DNA of 64,000 nucleotides, from positions 248,001-312,000 of the forward strand of contig JACKQL020000045.1 in the NCBI GenBank assembly GCA_018296165.2. The letters are read 5' to 3'. Both the position numbers and the translations under genes were made by a program. The notes under the pieces were generated by a model. That model was not told the DNA's origin. It made no database searches and saw only the letters and a list, made by a program, of their open reading frames with translations. The first letter of the stretch is position 1. Every line of letters begins with the position of its first letter. Below, piece by piece: positions 54,995 through 64,000 of this stretch. The DNA is from Termitomyces sp. T153 (Eukaryota > Basidiomycota > Agaricomycetes > Agaricales > Lyophyllaceae).

Positions 54995-55783
54995 TTATTG
55001 AAATAGCCTCCCACTCCAGAGTAATGGTGCATTGAATTCCAAAGTTCTTTGCTGCAGCCTATATGCATAATATGCTGTTTGGGTGACCTTTGCTGACCTT
55101 TGTTGATTCTGTGGTCCAAAATAAAAGCAAATGTTGGTGTGAAATCCAGGCTGTCCAGTGGGAAAGATGATGGTATAATGCAATGGAGTGTAATATGGGT
55201 GCAAGTGACTGATCTGCTTCAATTGACCTTGATGCAAGTGCAAGACTATATCATAATCATTTGATTGCTCTTCTGAGCCATCTCCTGGAATTACAGCTGC
55301 AACTCCCTCCTGTTCATTAGGGTTATTATAGCATCAAGGATCTCCAAAATCAGCTGTAAGCTTGACAGAAAGCCTTTGTAGTTGGCCTTCTGGAACTTCT
55401 TCCATAATCTGCCTGGCCTGCTTGTATAAGCCAATGAAGGGATTGACTCTAGCAAGCATATCCTGCAAAGATGCCATTATCTAAGGATCAAGCCTGGGAT
55501 TGTTCTGTTGACAAAAAGCCAATTGCTGATTGTGATTGTAAAAGTAGAGCTGTGCATATACAGGCAGATTGCCTTCTATAAGAAGCAAGGCACCTGTCAA
55601 ATAATGTAGTTCTCCATTGATCCTAAAGCAATATGGTCCAGGTGCATTGGTAATAGCATGGTCAATTTTGACTCCCAGAGATGTGAATGCAAAGGCTGCA
55701 TTGTATTGATGGATTGATGTTTTAAAGGTGTCAGAGAGAGGATGATGCCCATGGAGCAAGTTTAGTAAATCTGCTGGAGCATC
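54995..55783 (-). pseudogene. Helitron N-terminal (Helitron-like N) domain
   Basis: The frame at 55481-55759 reads IHQYNAAFAFTSLGVKIDHA, GPYCFRINGELHYLTGALLL and VYAQLYFYNHNQQLAFCQQN. The frame at 54995-55243 reads HLHPYYTPLHYTIIFPTGQP and GFHTNICFYF. These are the family blocks (YN.A.AFTSLG, GPY.FRI.G, HP.Y.PL.Y...FP.G..GW) that precede Rep. A stop at 54994 and a frame change at about 55300 are the only obvious lesions. Confidence 0.8.
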
Positions 55784-57254
55784 TCAAAGCCTGGGCAAAT
55801 TCACTTGGCCTTGTAAGCAGCACATGTCAAATTTTGGATTATTTCTGGCAGACCTTGTGAGCTTTTCAGCATCAAAATGTAGAGCTTGACAGTGTGGACA
55901 TATGACAGTCATAGGACCAAGGTAATGTGGTGCCATCAAATAAGGTTGCCTTCCTCTTGGAATAGGCTGAACAGGGCCAAGCTGTGGTGGAATAGGAAGT
56001 TCAAGGGGAGGCTCTGGTTCTTCTGCTGGTATATTTTCAGCAGGATTTTCTGGTTGAGGTGGATCATTGGGTAGGGCAGAGTCCAAGTCTTCTGCAGGTC
56101 TCTGTTGAGCAGGATCAACATATTCCAAGCCATCATCAGAAGACATGTCATCTTGAGGACCCAATGGATCATCAAGAGGAGGATCCAATTGCTCTGCTAG
56201 TTGACGTTGAGCAGGATCAACATATTCCAAGTCATCCTCAGAAGGTATATCATTCTGAAGACCTAAATCATTGAAATCCTCTTCCAGATCAGCTTCATGT
56301 TGCTGTTCCCAGCCTTGAAAGATTCTTTGAGCTATAGCTGCATTCAAAGGCCTATGTTCAGGATTCAGATCAATATGCTATTGAACTTTGTTAATTAAAA
56401 TAGCATTTTGAAGTAGTCTTAAACTGACCTCTGCTCTGAATAGCTCTTCTTCCTGTCTTGCTCTTTCCTGTCTTTCCTAGCTCAAAATAGCCAATGCCTG
56501 TTGCCTTTCCTGATCTTGTCTCAGTCTTTGTTGCTCTTGCAACACTGCTAGTGCCTCTTGTTGTTGCCTCTCCTGCTCTGTAGCCATAACAATATGCCTT
56601 AGCCTTTGTTGCTCTTGCAAGAGTGCCAGTGCCTGCTCTTGTTGCCTCTGTCTCAGCCTTTGTTGCTCTTCCAACAGTGCTTGGGGAGCAAGTGGAGCTG
56701 GTACCATTATAAGCTCTGATAAAAGAGGATTTCTGACCCTTCTATGTACAGGAGCAGGCAACAGTGGCACGATTCTAGGTAAGGGATTCTGTAGAGGAGC
56801 ATCCCAACCTTCTGGCAAAACTGTTTCTGGAATGACCATAGCAGCTTGAGCAACAGCAGACTGATTGAGTCTATTGCCTCTTCTCCATACAGGAGGAGGT
56901 AGAGGTGGCACCACTCTAGGTATGGGATTCTGCAAAGGAGCATCCCACCCTTCAGGCAAAACAGTTTCTGGAATGACCATAAAAAATGGATCAGCAGCAG
57001 CAGCTGTCTGCCTAATAGGTCTTCCCAAAGAGCCAGAAGCAGTGGCTATAGGTCTCAAACCCCCAGTTCCCATAGATTGATTGATACCCCCAGGCCTCAA
57101 TTGAAGTGGTGGAACAACCACAGTATTGATCTGTTCCAAAGATCTATTGTTTCTATTTGCTCAACGACTGTCAGGATCTGTCATTTGTAACTGTTCAAGT
57201 CTCCTTTGATTCCTAGCTTGTTGCCTTTGGCTTTCAGGAGTAGTAGGTGTTTGC
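55784..57254 (-). CDS. Helitron N-terminal region with zinc finger and internal repeats
   Basis: The 3' part (55784-56347) ends with VICPHCQALHFDAEKL, then FDMCCLQGQVNLP, the Cys-rich finger typical of Helitron N-termini. Before it, DDLEYVDPAQRQLAEQLD and DGLEYVDPAQQRPAEDLD are an internal duplication. The 5' part (56477-57139) has a duplicated PETVLPEGWDAPLQNPIPR / PETVLPEGWDAPLQNPLPR unit and four ALALLQEQQRLR-like Gln/Arg-rich blocks. The region is probably disordered or coiled-coil. A frame gap lies at about 56350-56480. Confidence 0.7.
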
Positions 57255-57411
57255 CTGAAATATCAATTGTTAAGCAATTTAACAGTCAAAAACCATTAAA
57301 ATTGACTTGCATGATGAGATATTTGATGTATCAATAGCTCAATGTAGTTAAGGAGTTACTAATAAGCTTGTTAGTCAACATCAACCAATCAATAGATGTG
57401 ACAAAACATAC
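57255..57411 (-). other. Probable intron in the Helitron gene
   Basis: On the minus strand, GTATGT (57406-57411) and TTTCAG (ending 57255) bound a 157-base AT-rich segment with CTTAAC as a possible branch site. It separates a Cys-rich short exon from the QTPTTPESQRQQARNQRRLE block. The phases differ by one, so a small indel or a different splice site is implied. Confidence 0.5.
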
Positions 57412-57567
57412 TTTGTCATGTGGCCTCCTTTCCACAACTTCAGAAATGCCCATTGTTTGGTCATGTTGTGTCAAAAAATGCATGAGGCATGAAAAACAGT
57501 GTCCACTAAATTGCATTGGGCCTGTTTCACACATGCAGGCTATTTGGCATGTTTCACACATAGTCAA
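57412..57567 (-). CDS. Helitron first exon, Cys-rich
   Basis: A 52-codon minus-strand frame beginning MTMCETCQIACMCETG and continuing MQFSGHCFSCLMHFLTQHDQ up to a GTATGT donor. Cysteines at residues 4, 7, 24 and 27 (C-x2-C ... C-x2-C, with further Cys at 11 and 13) suggest a zinc-binding fold. It lies about 150 bases inside the Helitron 5' end and upstream of the main frame. The start codon choice (residue 1 or 3) is open. It could also be chance. Confidence 0.45.
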
Positions 57568-57719
57568 AAGATAGTATATATTCAGTAAAGTTGTCTACTA
57601 TAATTTTTTTTGGAAAAAACCTGTTCCAAGTGCAAAAAACAGCCATTTTGGTCAGCACAATCCAAATTTGTTGCATATAATAGGTGCACAGCCACTTTCC
57701 CAGGAGTCATCCCATATAT

Positions 57720-58552
57720 AGTCCATGCCTTTGGCACAGGCCTGTAGCTCTTGCTTCATCCCAGACCCAACCTCACTTTGTTCAGTTAGGTCCTCAATAT
57801 TCTACTCAATGCTTCATCCCAGACCCAACCTCACTTTGTTCAGTTAGGTCCTTGTATTTCTAACTCAATGCTCAGTTCCAGACTCAACCTCACTACATTC
57901 GGTTAGGTCTTTGTATTTCGTCAGCTCAATGCTCAGTCCCAGACCCAACCTCACTACATTCAGTTAGGTCTTTGTATTTCATCAACTCAATGCTGAAGTT
58001 CAAACTCAACCTCAGTTTGTCTTTCATGTTATTGATAAGAGTTCCTCAATAAGCAATCAAGTTTGTCATATTAATTGAGCTTTTCCACTCATCTCTTTTC
58101 ACTATGCTGACTTTGGTCTTTCTTTTTTAAATCAATTTGTTGATATTCCTGTCATTGTCAATGCCAGTAAATGTCACTCTTTACTATGATTTCAATTATA
58201 ATTCACTCAGTCAAATGAACCTTCCTTCATAAGTATTCTATTATTTTTAACATGATGCTGAAATCCAGCCCAAACCACACTTCACTTGGTTAGGTTTTCA
58301 ATATTCCAACTCTTCCAAGTGATTATTATTTAATAGATCATAGATCATTTTCTTGATTGGAAAGAAAGGTCAAAAGAAAGAGTGGTTTTGGTGCAATGAT
58401 TGATCTTTGCCACCGTAGCAAAGGAAAAGGCCAAAAATTTGAAGCCAGCCAACTTACATAATTTTACATAAGCATTACATAAGGAATCTTCCCAGGTTGT
58501 TGGAAGATTGAGGCACAGCCACTTTCCCAGGAGTCATCGCATAATATATAGA
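57720..58552 (-). mobile_element. Non-autonomous Helitron-like unit 1 (short)
   Basis: On the minus strand, the 5' end near 58552 (ATATATTATGCGATGACTCC) leads through an AT-rich interior to the 58-bp minisatellite (about four units, 57755-58010) and a 3' hairpin CAGGCCTGTGCCAAAGGCAT (57725-57750). It shares the ACTTTGGTCTTTCTTTTTTAA and CATTGTCAATG blocks with units 2 and 3 but lacks their middle. It has no gene. Confidence 0.65.
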
Positions 58553-60400
58553 CAAGCTATGCCCCATGCCTTTGGCATGGGCCTGTAGCTCTTGCTTCAT
58601 TCCAGACCCAACCTCACTTCATTCAGTTAGGTCCTTGATATTCTACTCAATGCTTCATCCCAGACCCAACCTCACTTCATTTGGTTAGGTCCTTGTATTT
58701 CAAATTTAATGCTTCATCCCAGACCCAACCTCACTTCATTTGGTCAGGTCCTTGTATTTCAAATCAATGCTAAGTCCCAGACCCAACCTCACTTTGTTTG
58801 GTTAGGTCCTTGTATTTCAAACTCAATGCTAAGTTCCAGACCCAACCTCACTTTGTTCGGTTAGGTCCTTGTATTTCAAACGCAATGCTAAGTCCCAGAC
58901 CCAACCTCACTACATTTGGTTAGGTCTTTGTATTTTGTCAACTCAATGCTGAGTCCCAGACCCAACCTCAAACCTCATCTCTTTCACTATGCTAACTTTG
59001 GTCTTTCTTTTTTCAATTGATGTGTTAATAGTCCTGTTATTGTCAATGTCAGTAGATATAAGTCTTTAACATAATGTTGAAATCCAGACCAAACTTTACT
59101 TAACTTAGTTAAGTTCTCAATATTCCAACTCTTCCAAGTGATTATCATTCAATAAATCATCTTGAACATACTTGAAAATTTAGAAACATTGATCAATCAA
59201 AGTCTCCTCCATCTTCTGTCCTCTTTTTACTCATACACTTTATTGAAGAGCATGTTTGACAATTTACTAACACCAAAATATACTAAAGAGAAAGAAATTA
59301 GGGAAAGTAGCCTGAATAATGAGATATCTATAATCTCATTAATAGTATCACTACATGTTACTGATACTTAGCAATCAGACCTTTGATTTGATTCTTTTTC
59401 AAAATCCCTTTCCAATACTCTATCTAATCAAGATTTATTACACATCACACCTCTGTTTTCTTCAACTCAATATATCTGACATACAATCATTTAATCACAA
59501 ACCATACACTTTCAAATCAGAAAGCCTGTGGATCCTCAGAAACAGAAGCTAGCCTACAGCTATCAGTAATCCAACTTATCAGAACATACCTATATGTCAT
59601 AGTAGACCTCCTGTTCCAGTCTCTTAACAGAGGACTATCAACTTTATACAATCTATATTGATACTACCTTCTGAAGCTTTTTCCATCTCAAAACAATCTT
59701 TAATGCTGTCTCCACCAATAGTTCCATCAGCATAATAAATTCAACCCACCATCCTTGTTCAGAGGCTGTCATAATGTAGTCAAATATCCATTAAGAGCAG
59801 GAAAGGTTGGAGATGATCAGGAGTAAGTTGACTCTAAGTATAAGAACTGATTACTATTATAAGAATACACACTTTCAAGTCTGAACACACACCTTGAAAT
59901 CAGAAAGCCAGCAATCAGTCACAGTCCAAGGGTAGCCTCACTTTGTTTGGTTGAGGATTTGATTTTACAATTGAATGAAGAATAAGTAGAAGCTTTCAAG
60001 AGTCAGAGAAACACCTTATACTACTTCTTTGGCCATTTTTGAGCATGGATTTCATTGTTCTGGACTTTCTTTCTTTCTCAAATTGTTCTGGACTTTCTTT
60101 CTTTCTCAAAGAACAGCCAGAAGTGTTGTTTGAAAAGGTACATTAAAAGACAGTACATTTCACATAAGTCATGCCTGAAAAAGGCTGAAAATTGTCTGAA
60201 ATATCAATCTTAATGGCTCAAAAAAACAATAGATTCATGCTATCAACCAAAGCTGTCTGTTATGCCATTTTTTCTCCATTCAAAGTGCAAAAAACAGCCA
60301 AGTTACCCAAAAAGGAAGGTTTTTGGTCAGCCTTACTAAGCAGAAAAGTCATCGCATAGGCACAGCCACATTCCCACAGGTCATCCCATATATTATAGAT
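58553..60400 (-). mobile_element. Non-autonomous Helitron-like unit 2
   Basis: A unit of about 1.85 kb. The hairpin (AAGCTATGCCCCATGCC, TTT, GGCATGGGCCTGTAGCTC) sits at 58553-58590 and six to seven 58-bp minisatellite units at 58600-58970. The AT-rich interior includes AGTCTCCTCCATCTTCTGTC, GAGGCTGTCATAATGTAGTC and GATGATCAGGAGTAAGTTGA. It ends with CACAGCCACATTCCCACAGG and CATCCCATATATTATAG. Read on the minus strand it starts CTATAATATATGGGATGACC and ends at the hairpin. No coding sequence is recognisable. Confidence 0.7.
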
Positions 60401-62193
60401 GAGCTATGCCCCATGCCTTCAGCACAAGCCTGTAGCTCTTACTTCATTCCAGACTCAACCTCACTTTGTTTGGTTAGGTCCTTGTATTTCAAACTTAATG
60501 CTAAGTCCCACACCCAACCTCACTTCATTCAGTTAGGTCCTTGTATTTCAAACTTAATGCTAAGTCCCAGACCCAACCTCACTTCATTCAGTCAGGTCTT
60601 TGTATTTCAAACTTAATGCTAATTTCCAGACCCAACCTCACTTCATTCAGTTAGGTCTTTGTATTTCCAACTCAATGCTAAATCCCAGACCCAACTTCAC
60701 TTTGTTTGGTTAGGTCTTTGTATTTCAAACTCAATGCTAAATCCCAGACCCAACCTCACTATGTTTGGTTAGGTCTTTGTAATTTGTCAACTCAATGCCA
60801 AGATCCAAACTCAACCTCAGTTTGTCTTTTATCCTAGACCTAACCAAACAAAAGCTGACTTTGGTCTTTCTTTTTTAAATCAATGTATTGATAGTCCTGT
60901 CATTGTCAATATCAGTAAACATAAGTCTTCACTATGATTTCAATTATATTTCACTCAATCAAATGAACTTTCCTTTATAAGTATTCCAATATTTTTAACA
61001 TAATGCTGAAATCCAAACCAAACCTCACTTTGCTTGGTTAGATTTTCAATATTCCAACTCTTGCAAGTGATTAACATTAATAAATCATCTATAATATACT
61101 TGAACATTTAGAATTATTGATCAATCAAAGTCTCCTCCACTTTCTATCCCCTTATTACTCATGCACTTTGAAGAGCATGCTAGACAATTTTTGGACACCA
61201 AAATATACTAAAGAGAAACAAATTAGGGAAAGCAGTCTGAGTAATGAGATATCTACAATCTCATTATTGGTATCACTAAATGGTACTAATACTTAGCAAT
61301 CAGACCTTTGACATCACTCATCATTGTCTTCAACTTGATATATCTGACTATACAATTATCTAATCACAAAACTATACACCTTCAAATCAGAAACCCTGTG
61401 GATCCTCAGAAACAGGACCTAGCCTACAGCTATTAGTAGTGACCAAAAAACCTCCTGTTCCTTAATAGAGGACCATCAACTTTTTACATTCTATATTAAT
61501 ACTGCCTTCTGAAGCTTTTTCCATCTCAAAGTAATCTTCAATGCTCTCTTCACCAATAGTAGCATACTAAATTAAATCCACCATCCTTTTTCAGAGGCTG
61601 TCATAATGTAGTCAAATATCTATTGAGAGCAGGAAAAGTTGGAGATGATCAGGAGTAAGTTGACTCTAAGTATAAGAACTGATTACTGTTATAAGAATAC
61701 ACACTTTGAAGTCTGAACACACACCTTGAAATCAGAAAGCCAGCAATCAGCCACAGTCCAAGTATAGCCTCACTTTGTTTGGTTGAGGATTTGATTTTAC
61801 AATTGAATGAAGAATAAGTAGAAGCTTTTAAGAGTCAGAGAAACACCTTATACCATTTGTGATCATGGATTTCATTGTTCTGGACTTTCTTTCTTTCCCA
61901 AAGAACAGCCAGAAGTGTTGCTTGAAGAGGTACATTAAAAGACAGTACATTTCACATAAGTCATGCCTGAAAAAGGCTGAAAATTACCTGAAATATCAAT
62001 CTTAATGGCTCAGGGAAACAATAGATACATGCTATCAACCAAAGCTGTTTGCTTTTCCCTATTCAAAGTGCCAGCTACTTTAAAAGGCAATTATTATGTA
62101 AGAATTGGTCAGCATTAGTCAGGCTTACTTCAGCAGAATCCCAAAAAGTCATCCACACAGCCACATTTCCAGGAGTCATCCCATATATTATAG
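60401..62193 (-). mobile_element. Non-autonomous Helitron-like unit 3
   Basis: A tandem head-to-tail copy of unit 2: hairpin 60402-60440, about seven minisatellite units (60445-60800), the same interior blocks, and the terminal CACAGCCACATTTCCAGGAG with CATCCCATATATTATAG at 62158-62193. Unit 2 and unit 3 are alike along their full length. The interior carries no gene. Confidence 0.7.
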
Positions 62194-62352
62194 CACAGCC
62201 ACATTCCCAGGAGTAATCCCAAAAAGTCATCCACACAGCCACATTCCCAGTCATGACTCCTGGGAATGTGGCTGTGCTATAATATATGGGATGACTCCTG
62301 GGAATGTGACTCCTGGGAATGTGACTCCTGGGAATGTGACTCCTGGGAATGT
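62194..62352. repeat. Head-to-head Helitron end junction with 15-bp repeats
   Basis: Terminal motifs CACAGCCACATTCCCAGGAG appear three times in alternating orientation, making an inverted repeat whose arms meet near 62250. Then GACTCCTGGGAATGT is repeated four times (62293-62352). It marks the meeting of opposite-facing Helitron 5' ends. Confidence 0.75.
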
Positions 62353-63170
62353 GGCTGTGCACCCATTATATGTGACAACTTTGGACTGTGCTGACTAAAA
62401 CATTATCAGCACTGACAAATGCTGACAAATTTCAACCCTTTTATAGTAATAAGCTGTTTTGCTGCTCTTCAGATGCATTTTTTACAAAAAAAATACAGTA
62501 GGCAACTTTAGTACATCTTTTGACTATGTGTGAAAGGTATCTTGGACCCAGATAACACATCAAGAAAGACTGCAAATATTATTAGGAAATCCTGAATGGT
62601 TTACAAATGTAAGTGTGAGTTTTGTTGGATTCAAGCAACAAATGCTAACTTCTATGAACTTCAGCACCTAATGTCTATAGTTGGACCATGTAGTATAGAT
62701 ATTCTTAATGGTTTACAAATGTAAAGTGACAGTTTAAATAATTGCTTGGTTAGTACTAACTTTTATAATTTTCAGCATTTCTAATATATACCAGTGGACA
62801 TTGTAGTATTTTGTTAATAATGTAATATAGATACATGATTGGTTTATACATGAAATCTCAGTGTATTGAATTGTAAGAGAAAAGCAACACTTGATCAACA
62901 AAATACAAAGACCTAACCAAATGAAGTGAGGTTGGGTCTGGGACTTAGCATTGAGTTTGAAATACAAGGACCTAACCAAACAAAGTGAGGTTGAGTCTGG
63001 GACTTAGCATTGAGTTTGAAATACAAAGATCTAACCAAACAAAGTGAGGTTGGGTCTGGAAATTAGCATTAAGTTTGAAATACAAGGACCTAAACAAACA
63101 AAGTGAGGTTGGGTCTGGAATGAAGCAAGAGCTACAGGCCCGTGCCGAAGGCACGGGGCGTAGCTCGTAG
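62277..63170 (+). mobile_element. Internally deleted Helitron derivative
   Basis: From 62277 (CTATAATATATGGGATGACT) to about 62535 it matches the 5' end of the autonomous Helitron (57722-57551), including GTGCTGACYAAAA and CTTTTGACTATGTGTGAAA. From about 62537 to 63170 it matches its 3' end (50586-50003), including the last helicase codons ([14 protein letters not shown]) and the minisatellite. About 7 kb is missing between. The 3' hairpin at 63129-63166 (GAGCTACAGGCCCGTGCC / GGCACGGGGCGTAGCTC) keeps all its CpGs. Confidence 0.8.
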
Positions 63171-63760
63171 ATTATAGATTCGGTGCCGGGGACTGGTACC
63201 ACGGATTAAATAAGCTTCTCCCAAAATGGCAATGTCAAAGTGGTCAGCTTTTTTCCGTTCCCCATCATCTCCATTCACGAAGCGTGCCATGGATGATACA
63301 CTCACGTCATACTTTAATCGAACTGGACCTCGGAATCTTCAATGGATGTGGCGGTGTGGTTATGTTTGCCTTGTTCGATGTCGGACCATGTGCTAGATTG
63401 TACACAACTGATTGTTAAGGAAACTAGACTGTCATGTTTCGTCTGCTTCGTCAAGCGCTCTGTCACGGGAATCACCATATATGACAAGCTACAAAGTGTC
63501 GAAAGTGTCCTCCTCTTCTATAGTTCTTTGTAAGAGGAGGTTGGCTTGTCTCATATTGCACACCACCTGGTCTCGTTATGACAACATCTGGTGATCAAGG
63601 CCCGGGATGACGCCTCAGTGCTTCCGTGGGGCGACTTTTGAGGAAACCCGGGGGAACATTGAGGAAACCTGGGGGCATTTGGTGTATCAGATGGCCTGGA
63701 TGCCAAGGACCTATCATATGCACTACAAGAATGTCTTGACTCGTTTATGAAATGCAGAAG
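63171..63760. other. CpG-rich unique sequence upstream of the secreted-protein gene
   Basis: Normal CpG frequency resumes here. No gene is recognised on either strand. A tandem 20-21 bp repeat TTGAGGAAACCYGGGGG occurs at about 63638 and 63658. This is probably the 5' intergenic and promoter region of the gene starting at 63838. Confidence 0.6.
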
Positions 63761-63768
63761 TATATAAA
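63761..63768 (+). promoter_or_regulatory. TATA box
   Basis: TATATAAA lies 70-77 bases before the start codon at 63838, a usual distance for a strongly expressed fungal gene with a short leader. Confidence 0.7.
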
Positions 63769-63780
63769 ACAGTCCAATCC

Positions 63781-63800
63781 TCTTAACGAGCACGTTAAGA
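63781..63800. promoter_or_regulatory. Perfect 8-bp inverted repeat in the leader
   Basis: TCTTAACG and CGTTAAGA with a 4-base centre AGCA sit 20-40 bases after the TATA box, at or just after the expected transcription start. It could be a dimeric factor site or a leader hairpin. Confidence 0.4.
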
Positions 63801-63837
63801 AAGCGGCTGACCGCTCGTCTTGGGTTTCTTTCTCACA

Positions 63838-64000
63838 ATGTGGTTTTCTGCAGTCGCACTCTTGTCTCTTCTTGCGTTTGGGAGTTGTCTTGTTACTTTT
63901 GCGAACCCGTTAAAGGCCACTCACACTATCAAGCTTGACACTCGCCGCGTAAATCCCAAAGCTCCTCCGAATTGCTTCCCAGCCCTGGGGTTTACTATGC
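63838..64000 (+). CDS. Secreted protein, N-terminal part (runs off the window)
   Basis: The frame from ATG at 63838 stays open for 54 codons to the edge. The first 22-23 residues (MWFSAVALLSLLAFGSCL, then VTFA) form a classical signal peptide with a hydrophobic core and likely cleavage near TFA-NP, so the product is predicted to enter the secretory pathway. The mature start reads NPLKATHTIKLDTRRVNPKA and then PPNCFPALGFTM. I do not recognise the family from this piece. Upstream TATA box, normal CpG content and lack of lesions mark it as a live host gene. Confidence 0.75.
   Translation, partial: MWFSAVALLSLLAFGSCLVTFANPLKATHTIKLDTRRVNPKAPPNCFPALGFTM

Larger units (their letters stand above)
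49995..57722 (-). mobile_element. Autonomous-type Helitron, split by a solo LTR
   Basis: A minus-strand rolling-circle transposon. The 5' end near 57722 reads TATATATGGGATGACTCC, and the 3' end near 50003-50052 has the hairpin CAGGCCCATGCTGAAGGCAT preceded by the 58-bp minisatellite (50053-50220). It encodes an N-terminal Cys-rich exon, Helitron N domain, HUH Rep and a PIF1-like helicase. The helicase is interrupted by the solo LTR 50982-52103. It has fewer stops than the Gypsy copies, so it is relatively young. Terminal TC/CTRR signatures were not clear, so the exact ends are uncertain. Confidence 0.8.

Noticed and set aside
57709..57723. Canonical TC...CTRR Helitron termini
   Set aside because: The recurring ends (CTATAATATATGGG and TAGCTYGT after the hairpin) do not show a consistent CTRR, so exact termini were left open.
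57755..60840. Regularly spaced repeats that could suggest a CRISPR array
   Set aside because: The 58-bp units are contiguous and vary only by point changes, with no unique spacers. They sit in eukaryotic Helitron ends.
63342..63594. Short plus-strand ORFs upstream of the secreted-protein gene
   Set aside because: They have no start context, similarity or splice structure that I can support, and they lie in the probable promoter region.

Overview
This looks like a transposon graveyard from a filamentous basidiomycete fungus, most likely an Agaricomycete. The evidence is chromodomain-bearing Ty3/Gypsy elements, a decayed Kyakuja-Dileera-Zisupton (KDZ) transposase, a fungal-type Helitron with a PIF1-like helicase, short GT-AG introns, and a secreted-protein gene behind a TATA box at the right edge. 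The species cannot be named. Almost all sequence up to about 63.1 kb is strongly CpG-depleted, with CpG replaced by TpG or CpA. Nearly every coding remnant is broken by stops or frameshifts. Two islands keep CpG: a solo LTR (50982-52103) and the right edge (from about 63130), which includes the only plausible host gene.

Layout. 1-2220: Gypsy gag-protease remnant (G0). 2216-14690: a minus-strand Ty1/Copia element split by an 8.4 kb LTR-like element (4631-13048, 5-bp target duplication AGGAC). That inserted element holds no recognisable gag-pol. It carries a decayed KDZ transposase, an unusual acidic ORF with repeated LPPLF motifs, and an array of tRNA-like A-box/B-box sequences. 14690-15605: Tc1/mariner remnant. 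15608-19115: G1 copy A. 19120-25848: Gypsy G4, interrupted by chromovirus G3 (19942-25338). 25849-32251: G1 copy B, minus strand. 32252-34380: G1 copy D, minus strand. 34380-43405: element G2 ending in a long LTR, into which the complete G1 copy C (37404-43377, target duplication GAGCC) is inserted. 43406-49064: Gypsy G5, minus strand, with a 900-bp near-perfect palindrome (46169-47068, 3-bp duplication) in its gag gene.

49065-63170 is a Helitron domain. A near-complete minus-strand Helitron (about 50000-57722) has a Cys-rich first exon, an intron, an HUH Rep domain with both Tyr residues and a PIF1-like helicase; a solo LTR splits the helicase. Around it are tandem non-autonomous units (57720-62193 and 49065-50002) sharing hairpin-plus-minisatellite ends, and an internally deleted derivative in opposite orientation (62277-63170). 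63171-64000 is CpG-rich unique sequence with a TATA box and the first 54 codons of a secreted protein.

Nothing here works as an operon. The organisation is nested insertion, and the order of events can be read from target duplications and from how much CpG each element has lost. All coordinates and counts were made by eye.
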